From a virus: a DNA stretch of 23,488 nucleotides. The stretch is from positions 1-23,488 of IMG/VR virus record IMGVR_UViG_3300009184_000226. The stretch is one strand, 5' to 3'. The position numbers were made by a program, and so were the translations under genes. This document shows positions 18,701-22,523 of this stretch, one piece after another. Below the pieces are notes generated by a model. That model was not told the DNA's origin. It worked only from the letters and a program-made list of their open reading frames with translations, and did no database searches. Position 1 is the stretch's first letter; every line of letters begins with the position of its first letter.

Positions 18701-19288
18701 AATGCTGAACAGACACTTACTGCAAATCAAGATTGTAATTCGGCAATTACAGAATTTTATAGAGGATTCACATTGGTTGAATCACCTTCAAAAACAAAAG
18801 TTACATTTGGTCAAATGAAAAATACCATAATTGAAAAATTAGGTCAGTACGGTTATACAACACAATTACAACAATATTCGGTAATTTTATTTACGTTTTT
18901 ATATGTTGATTCCTCAACACAACAAGGATTCGAAAGTTATGAAAACAACTATAGTACAATTGATTTGAAACAATATTATGGGGATGCATTTTTTGAATAT
19001 ATTAATAGAAAATACTATTGTGTTAATCGAGGTACAAACATTAACGACCCAATTGTTAGTTTTATCGACCTTAATAAATTTTTAGATTTTGTAATTTCAA
19101 AAGTTGCGGGATTGTTGTCAAGGGAAGTTACCGCAGGATCACAAGCAAATGAGTTAGCTGAGGCTTATGTTAGATATTACCCAACCACTAAAAATTTAAA
19201 TATTTGGACAGATTTGACACAAGCGGATAAAAATATACTAATCGAAAAATTCCAAAGAGCACTTAATACTTATAATTCGTTGAATTAA
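12692..19288 (+). CDS. Giant baseplate hub-type protein
   Basis: 2198 aa, one of the largest products expected in such a genome. An early block (about residues 144-250) reads IKDINISMGLDFFPVVEMTLEDVKG, then AFFQLPYPLFTLTLKGYYGKAI and FGYKYTLLSYVNFG. Near the C-terminus (about 1900-1955) stands a late-control/hub-type module: MMGNALIQPTMYFNIRN, IPLFSGPYMITSVKHRIS and GFDTIFEGIRQPF, as in gp27/gpD-like hub proteins, where this part forms the tube-matching ring. After it comes a possible degenerate glycosidase-like region (about 2016-2150). An inserted Gly/Thr/Ser-rich segment occupies about 1136-1215. The gene overlaps the gp53-like gene by 11 bases (ATG within its last codons), and no other start fits. 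It may combine roles that T4 splits among gp27, gp5 and wedge proteins. The middle part is not recognised. Confidence 0.7.
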   Translation: MVDSNENILVEYDYDNITLIDPNRVVDNLGNVQERLVKQEDLVYYANLECSVLPRTKLAVGTALNDQQRTISVGKINFLNPGFKTFYDTKWSDELTGKDTLQGKGVNQPSLKSVKNPNKSDDYYITQSTYSNGTPGAVDTGLLGIKDINISMGLDFFPVVEMTLEDVKGRTLFEAGNNSPYAAFFQLPYPLFTLTLKGYYGKAIKYTLMLQSFTSNFDPSSHNFIIRLKFFGYKYTLLSYVNFGALMAVPHMYNNLVTTVTKTTETNQSIKETGQKPALVSRGYEKMKEIYSDYKSKGLIDDDFPEITLNQLRYRLDEFIKNILEQFTKENMGVLTDVSNYQNSLINYQTKVYFGAGTSWFNKYMDTKNPYITKNGETVYTWLPNIKLEDRPKWYKELEGIVLTYNKQLNDNSVLGKNPGSYTIAKTTYSSSIDNTIQTNTFVKAINPKTDIDWVKSYKSFNPSVNYVDQDDIKFKTYKENSLGNINKTIGTTNITFPNFLYFEGPGSFIEKINKMSKDAEVKKKEIEEKIMNNLKVQFNSKEYGLGFTPTIRNILAVFYCQGEAFLRLLDDVHSKAWDQRENPYRRAAIFGGSTTAPSVDVKTSTQNNEPIYPWPQVIKETIGADNQEKFEIIYPGAGDVATQYRAYIPEIWPEVEFVEEFIKGYTYRDNDFTKLDSNQTNVANRPRRISLNSIDFPVSNQVFQNKQQSKYFYEIYERIILNAYYSKLNRISGYPFSVYNVVAENESINMIESLGQTNPYLSKIIKEYQIDQTNFEIFLRHISNEGQGESWQNFIRGNFVTPYIKSEVENPSVLYNQDILNNTKSQPDVSLIITSNKVNIQNYVSETPASNIFDFTDIYPITNLNWDKDYLANGSTLNFATEAFETDSVIEYNEIQKTITNFQFDDQTNEKRPISNFNYFNLVNTRNIVDLKLFYESNTNTNQFVTEGNLRYTNYDGQLIAEQTTSMMNTPYFINAIQDGVFKFRYRPNEKSPYKAAAYLFLESLPLATTKEKYKTYENGAEISLDYILSTLKKFGGVHELPYSWILKYGAIWHRYKTWIDTGFDFLDDVWKDFDYAKNYDPINSDVTKLYQLLIGGTQRNIVCDQTTGVAPFTDMNVGFYPQLMDDYNVFIQGVKLLSGSSIVQGVCTITGNTMEVISISNNVLSGGSQIVGPNISGTTTIISQVTGTTGGIGTYTISPSQSANTTTFNVLNTIITGPGSSDIQSLINNGTLVMFSTPDSGIYEPQGFDPTQITRTLRLNTWSMAVKGNTSEDYFVFPSFGANINQTYSECFKNGIMKTEVSQNKSVFNGSVRLYWNASQYGYFNDNKVDKSAPDQYFKNINNSSEGQENFRITGDQNQYSKIDEMFSAFDLNTLDLFEKEFLNFSKSVYDYTDTIPPTLNFNVSDLTQENVTTLNSTETPSDKAYKNFQQLMRELMKVQTPVGTTPQTLFENITNSQNETFQTVIKNFLDYNVVFKYGNPSGFDRRSFFTFSSQFIEEPISIDPYIANSLPGDGIAPGTTLLQSETQNPDTWKTLRKYVGFSEIPKLKYGNNGSYITDFFITMNVGFNEKNIQDFAPIIKIFATQKIAKPNLTASEFYTLMDEYLIESKNYLNNVLSILMPSVRRQLPQVIISSQEGNVRANLEAGFTEQTRTELWETFKTLNDTWISGYDFTDKTLFEDVLLLDRASRDVGNKILVDIFEIKDLLEGSLYKNTMLGIVESVLKYNNFVTYMLPSYINFYNVQNAEKNPVPRPDGSDEFANSMFGTFLNVDYRNSSPKYVCVYANKPSEHLAMNENIDYRYRDDAFDLRRSSDNPLLENQANKTDWARSNKVVGFNVDMTLQSQQIFKQFDVAQDPGKPTAESLEVLNQMANLSRNRRSSTQSVSLYNLYKNRSYRCSIDMMGNALIQPTMYFNIRNIPLFSGPYMITSVKHRISENGFDTIFEGIRQPFYSLPKIENFIQSLNEKILTSIQEQIQENETKKASDPNNIISEKNKVMSNINAEQTLTANQDCNSAITEFYRGFTLVESPSKTKVTFGQMKNTIIEKLGQYGYTTQLQQYSVILFTFLYVDSSTQQGFESYENNYSTIDLKQYYGDAFFEYINRKYYCVNRGTNINDPIVSFIDLNKFLDFVISKVAGLLSREVTAGSQANELAEAYVRYYPTTKNLNIWTDLTQADKNILIEKFQRALNTYNSLN
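16098..16336 (+). other. Inserted Gly/Thr/Ser-rich beta segment in the hub protein
   Basis: Residues about 1136-1215 contain two imperfect copies of a short beta motif (TGNTMEVISISNNVLSGGSQI, then SGTTTIISQVTGTTGG) ending in IGTYTISPSQSANTTTFNV. This sequence style, SGT..I....TGT.G.GTYT.S.SQ, is frequent in phage fibre and structural proteins from environmental genomes. It interrupts a region of different composition, so it looks like a mobile domain insertion. Confidence 0.6.
18739..19140 (+). other. Possible degenerate muramidase/GH73-like region at the hub C-terminus
   Basis: Residues about 2016-2150 show an alpha-helical stretch, then FTFLYVDSSTQQGFESYENN and YYCVNRGTN.NDPIVSFIDL. The pattern acidic-Ser ... 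Asn-Asn followed by a Cys-containing strand and a Phe-rich helix recalls glucosaminidase-type lytic domains in phage hubs. The expected catalytic Glu would fall at Asp2073. This is a weak resemblance by eye. Confidence 0.25.
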
Positions 19289-19311
19289 CAAAACATTTTT
19301 AATCGAACATA

Positions 19312-19319
19312 TATTTATA
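19312..19319 (+). promoter_or_regulatory. Candidate phage promoter motif TATTTATA before the 75-aa gene
   Basis: TATTTATAATAAAA stands in the 42-base gap after the hub gene, 11 bases before ATG 19331. Together with 3940-3953 it shares the 14-base string TATTTATAATAAAA exactly, the longest such match in the window. Confidence 0.42.
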
Positions 19320-19330
19320 ATAAAAAAACT

Positions 19331-19558
19331 ATGAGTAACGTAAAATTGATTTTAGACAATTATCTTGGAAAAAATACAAGAGTTTCTGAAAAGGATATGG
19401 GTAATGGTACAAAACAAGTTTGTGACTTGGATACTGGTGATTGTTATACCGTAAGAATAAAAGATGGTCTTATAGAAAGAGTTGATAACACCATGAAGAC
19501 TTTTAAAAAGATCCAAGTAGAAACCAATCATGGTATAAAAACATTATTAAACGGATAA
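19331..19558 (+). CDS. Small protein of unknown function (75 aa)
   Basis: Not recognised. It is a short, probably mixed alpha/beta protein: an N-terminal helix-like MSNVKLILDNYLGKNT, then predicted strands around KQVCDLDTGDCYTVRIKDGLIERV (two Cys, six residues apart), and a basic C-terminus. It has its own candidate promoter box and is followed after 3 bases by the next small gene, so the two are likely co-transcribed. The amino-acid use and frame integrity support a real gene. A head or tail accessory role is possible from its place after the baseplate genes, but nothing in the sequence shows it. Confidence 0.7.
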   Translation: MSNVKLILDNYLGKNTRVSEKDMGNGTKQVCDLDTGDCYTVRIKDGLIERVDNTMKTFKKIQVETNHGIKTLLNG

Positions 19559-19561
19559 AAA

Positions 19562-20224
19562 ATGAGTATTAGTAACAAGATATTAGAAGAAGTAAGAAGA
19601 TATAATGATATAAACAAATATATCATGGAACAAGTTCCACCAGCACCTGAAGGAGAAGTTCCACCGGCACCTGAAGGAGAAGTTCCACCGGCAGACGCTG
19701 CTATAACTCCACCACCTCCGGCACCACCTGCAGAAGCGGCACCACAAGTTGTTGATACAACAACAGATCCTGATGTTGAAGAAATTGGCGCTGAAGGGGA
19801 AGTAACAGGTGAAGAAGGAGATACAGAAGAAATTGACATAACTGATTTGGTTGATACTCAAAAAACAATGTCCGATAAACAAGAAGAGTACTTCAACAAT
19901 TTATTTTCACAATTAGAAACATTACAAAATAAATTGGGTGAAATGGATCAGCTAGTTCAAAAATTAAATAACATTGAAATTAAAGTTGATAAATTCAGAC
20001 CAAAAACTCCTGAAGAAAAATTAGAATTAAGATCTTTAGATTCAGGTCCTTTTAAACAAAAACTTTCTGACTTTTTTGAAGACAAATTACCTGAAATGGA
20101 AAAATCAGGAAAAAACGAATATGTATTAACTTCCGATGAGGTTGAAAATTACAACCCATCTGAAGTCGAAAAATCATTTGATACGGGTATTGAACCATTC
20201 GATCCCGAAGTTTATTATAAGTAA
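19562..20224 (+). CDS. Pro/Ala/Glu-rich probable structural or assembly protein, unknown function
   Basis: 220 aa. Three parts are visible. First is a short N-terminal helix (SNKILEEVRRYNDINKYIMEQ, residues 3-23). Second is a low-complexity linker of about 50 residues built from VPPAPEGE repeats and Pro/Ala runs, followed by a very acidic stretch. Third is a C-terminal region (about residues 95-220) with a coiled coil (EEYFNNLFSQLETLQNKLGE, LVQKLNNIEIKVDKF) and a PKTPEEKLELRSLDSGPFKQK block. No catalytic motif is seen. The acidic, helical composition and possible N-terminal targeting helix would fit a scaffold, core or other assembly protein. It ends the late block: a terminator follows 5 bases after the stop. 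It starts 3 bases after the 75-aa gene. Confidence 0.72.
   Translation: MSISNKILEEVRRYNDINKYIMEQVPPAPEGEVPPAPEGEVPPADAAITPPPPAPPAEAAPQVVDTTTDPDVEEIGAEGEVTGEEGDTEEIDITDLVDTQKTMSDKQEEYFNNLFSQLETLQNKLGEMDQLVQKLNNIEIKVDKFRPKTPEEKLELRSLDSGPFKQKLSDFFEDKLPEMEKSGKNEYVLTSDEVENYNPSEVEKSFDTGIEPFDPEVYYK
19634..19693 (+). repeat. 24-bp tandem repeat, 2.5 copies, in frame
   Basis: Unit 1 (19634-19657) and unit 2 (19658-19681) differ by one base (CCA versus CCG), and a third half copy runs to 19693. Each unit encodes VPPAPEGE. Because the unit length is a multiple of three, copy number can vary without breaking the gene. Confidence 0.9.
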
Positions 20225-20229
20225 TTTAT

Positions 20230-20258
20230 AAGGTCACAAATTGTGACCTTTTTTTTTT
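20230..20258 (+). terminator. Strong intrinsic terminator closing the structural gene block
   Basis: A 9-bp perfect stem (AAGGTCACA / TGTGACCTT) with a three-base loop is followed by ten T (20249-20258). It lies 5 bases after the stop of the acidic 220-aa gene and just before the gene 32 promoter, so it marks the boundary between the late structural genes and the replication module. Confidence 0.9.
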
Positions 20259-20267
20259 ACAACTAAT

Positions 20268-20298
20268 TTGACATTTGATTACTTTACCTTTATATTTC
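20268..20298 (+). promoter_or_regulatory. Host-type promoter for gene 32
   Basis: TTGACA at 20268-20273, a 17-base spacer and TATATT at 20291-20296 match the general sigma-70 pattern. The same stretch read as TTG (20268-20270), 20 bases and TATATTTC (20291-20298) fits the Bacteroidota -33/-7 pattern TTG and TAnnTTTG with one mismatch. It lies just after a terminator and about 33 bases before the ATG. Confidence 0.7.
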
Positions 20299-20330
20299 TG
20301 ACATATAAACTTTTTTAATTTTTTACACAC

Positions 20331-21197
20331 ATGGCGACAAACCTATTAGATGCAGTACTGGCTCAGTACGAAAAATCCACACAAAGTAGCTCAAGCTCTA
20401 CATCAAAAATGTCTTCTGAAGACCGAATGAAAAAATATTTCGCGGCTCTTTTGAAAGACAATGAAAAACAAGGACAAAGACGAGTTCGAATTCTCCCAAC
20501 AACAGACGGATCATCCCCATTCAAAGAGGTATGGTTCCACGAAGTTCAAGTTGATGGTAAATGGCAAAAATTCTATGATCCAGCCAAAAATGATAATGAA
20601 CGTTCACCTTTGAATGAAGTTTATGAAGAACTTATGGCAACAGGACGTGATGCTGATAAAGAATTGGCAAAACAATATAAAGCTCGTAAGTTTTATATTG
20701 TAAAAGTTATCGATCGAGATAACGAACAAGACGGAGTTAAATTTTGGAGATTTAAACACAACTACAAACAAGAAGGAATCCTTGATAAAATTATTCCAAT
20801 TTGGAAAGCAAAGGGTGATATCACAGACCCTGATACTGGTCGAGACCTTATTCTTGAATTAACAAAGGCAAAAACAGGTAAAGGTGCGACATACACAGTA
20901 ATCCAAACTGTTATGTATGACGACCCATCACCAATTTCGGCTAACGAAACTCAAATGTCTGAGTGGGTTTCAGATGAAATGACATGGGAAGATGTTTATT
21001 CTAAAAAACCTGTTGAGTATTTAGAAGCAATCGCTAGAGGTGAAACACCACGTTGGGATTCTGAAAAAGGTGGATATGTTTATTCTAACAATGAAACATC
21101 TGAAGTTTCTATGGGCGGAAAACCAACACCAAAATCAATCAATGAAGTTGCTGACCCACAGGTTAACGAGGAAGTTGATGAAGAATTACCATTCTAA
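20331..21197 (+). CDS. 32: Single-stranded DNA-binding protein, T4 gp32-like
   Basis: 288 aa (T4 gp32 is 301 aa). Coats ssDNA and coordinates replication and recombination with UvsX. The gp32 core is visible: a Lys/Arg-rich N-terminal segment with RMKKYFAALL, QRRVRILPT (residues 49-57), FKEVWFHEV, an RKFYIVKVIDRDN strand and a WRFKHNYKQ region, then TYTVIQTVMYDDPSPIS. An acidic C-terminal tail ends in VDEELPF. The protein has no cysteine; the T4 zinc ligands (His plus three Cys) are reduced to a lone His70 in the matching area, so zinc binding is apparently lost. The ELPF end looks like bacterial SSB tails (DDxPF). It has its own promoter and terminator, fitting a highly expressed single-gene unit. 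ATG 20331 gives the expected N-terminus. Confidence 0.9.
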   Translation: MATNLLDAVLAQYEKSTQSSSSSTSKMSSEDRMKKYFAALLKDNEKQGQRRVRILPTTDGSSPFKEVWFHEVQVDGKWQKFYDPAKNDNERSPLNEVYEELMATGRDADKELAKQYKARKFYIVKVIDRDNEQDGVKFWRFKHNYKQEGILDKIIPIWKAKGDITDPDTGRDLILELTKAKTGKGATYTVIQTVMYDDPSPISANETQMSEWVSDEMTWEDVYSKKPVEYLEAIARGETPRWDSEKGGYVYSNNETSEVSMGGKPTPKSINEVADPQVNEEVDEELPF

Positions 21198-21216
21198 TTA
21201 ATTAGAAAAAAAATGT

Positions 21217-21247
21217 AACGGGAGCAGTTTATTGTTCCCGTTTTTTT
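21217..21247 (+). terminator. Intrinsic terminator after gene 32
   Basis: A 10-bp stem (AACGGGAGCA / TGTTCCCGTT, one G-T pair) with loop GTTTAT is followed by seven T (21241-21247). It lies 19 bases after the gene 32 stop and isolates it from the uvsX operon, unless read-through occurs. Confidence 0.88.
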
Positions 21248-21272
21248 GTCTATATTTTTAAAAAAAGAAATT

Positions 21273-21494
21273 ATGAAACCATTTATCGCAGAAAAATTAA
21301 AAGAAGCCCTTATAAAAAAATATGAGGCAGAAATCGCAGATGCTGAGGCAAGACTTTATGTTTATTTCACAAGTTCAGTTGGTATTGGAGAACACCCACA
21401 ACACACCGAAGAAATGGATAATTTAGTTGAACAACTAACAAATGCAAATGACAAATTAAACACAATTAAAAACTTTAAAATTTACGAAGTATAA
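21273..21494 (+). CDS. Small coiled-coil-like protein upstream of uvsX (73 aa)
   Basis: Begins MKPFIAEKLKEALIKKYEAEIADAEARL, a long amphipathic helix, then YFTSSVGIGEHPQHTEEM and a second helix NLVEQLTNANDKLNTIKNF. It looks like a helical hairpin with a loop at SVGIGEHP. No function is recognised. ATG 21273 was preferred over an in-frame TTG at 21246, because that TTG lies inside the T tract of the terminator. Its TAA overlaps the uvsX ATG by one base (TAATG), so the two are translationally coupled and it may be a partner or regulator of recombination. Confidence 0.75.
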   Translation: MKPFIAEKLKEALIKKYEAEIADAEARLYVYFTSSVGIGEHPQHTEEMDNLVEQLTNANDKLNTIKNFKIYEV

Positions 21495-22501
21495 TGGCAC
21501 TAAAAAAGAATGATTTTAGTTCGTTGAAGAAAAAGTTTTCTTCGGATGCAAAATATAAACCACAAAGATTTTTTGATCTTGGTCCTGATTTCTTGGATGC
21601 GGTTGGATTACCTGGTCCTGCCATGGGACACCTTAATATGTATTTGGGTCACTCAGATACAGGAAAAACAACAGCATTAGTCAAAACAGCGGTTGATGCT
21701 CAAAAGAAAGAAATACTTCCTGTTTTTATTATTACGGAACAAAAATGGTCTTTTGAACACGCTAAACTTATGGGATTTGAATGTGATGAAGTAGTTGATG
21801 AGGAAACAGGTGAATTAACTTGGGACGGATTCTTTTTGTTTAACAATAACTTTAGTTATATTGAACAAATTACAGATTACATTAATGATCTATTGGATGC
21901 ACAAGAAAAAGGTGAATTAGATTATTCTCTTTGTATTATGTGGGATTCAGTTGGGTCAGTTCCTTGTAAAATGACCTATGAAGGTAAAGGTGGAAAACAA
22001 CACAACGCTTCCACTTTGGCGGACAAAATTGGTATGGGTATTAACCAACGTATTTCAGGATCACGTAAATCAGATTCGAAACATGAAAACACCTTAATCA
22101 TTGTTAATCAACCTTGGGTAGAATTACCTGACAATCCATTTGGTCAACCGAAGATTAAAGCAAAAGGTGGTGAAGCAATTTGGTTAAACTCTTCTTTGGT
22201 ATTTTTATTTGGAAATCAAAAAGGTGCAGGAACAACAAAGATCACGGCAACAAAAGACAAACGAACTGTGAAGTTTGCATCAAGAACAAAAGTGTCGGTT
22301 ATGAAAAATCACATCAATGGACTTGGGTTTGAAGACGGAAGAATTATTGTAACACCACACGGATTTTTACCTGGTAAAGATACGACAGAGGAGAAAGCCT
22401 CAATAGAAAAGTATAAGAAAGAATATGCCGACTATTGGAAAGATATAATCGGAGTTGATGGTGACTTTGATTTGAAAACAGAAAAAGAAGAAGTAGAGTA
22501 A
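21494..22501 (+). CDS. uvsX: UvsX-like RecA-family recombinase
   Basis: 335 aa (T4 UvsX about 390 aa). ATP-dependent strand-exchange filament protein for recombination-dependent replication and repair. The Walker A motif is GHSDTGKTT at residues 52-60. ITEQKW gives the catalytic Glu82. Walker B is LCIMWDSVGS with Asp151. Further marks are the NTLIIVNQPW strand, the DNA-binding loop region PKIKAKGGEAIWLNSS, and the C-terminal GLGFEDGRIIVTPHGFL block. The acidic end (KTEKEEVE) matches other UvsX proteins, where it modulates DNA binding. It overlaps the small upstream gene by one base and precedes the 5'-nuclease gene by 22 bases, forming a recombination/replication operon next to gene 32, its functional partner. 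Confidence 0.93.
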   Translation: MALKKNDFSSLKKKFSSDAKYKPQRFFDLGPDFLDAVGLPGPAMGHLNMYLGHSDTGKTTALVKTAVDAQKKEILPVFIITEQKWSFEHAKLMGFECDEVVDEETGELTWDGFFLFNNNFSYIEQITDYINDLLDAQEKGELDYSLCIMWDSVGSVPCKMTYEGKGGKQHNASTLADKIGMGINQRISGSRKSDSKHENTLIIVNQPWVELPDNPFGQPKIKAKGGEAIWLNSSLVFLFGNQKGAGTTKITATKDKRTVKFASRTKVSVMKNHINGLGFEDGRIIVTPHGFLPGKDTTEEKASIEKYKKEYADYWKDIIGVDGDFDLKTEKEEVE

Positions 22502-22523
22502 GAATCATTTAAGATATTAGAGA

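Noticed and set aside
19634-19693. 24-bp repeats as a CRISPR-like array
   Set aside because: The units are directly adjacent without spacers and encode an in-frame peptide repeat.
19528-19839. Antisense open frame with Gly/Ser/Ala repeats
   Set aside because: The repeats are the reverse of the VPPAPEGE-coding repeat in the + strand gene; no - strand signals are present.
21246-21248. TTG as start of the small gene before uvsX
   Set aside because: It lies inside the terminator T tract; ATG 21273 gives a sensible N-terminus.
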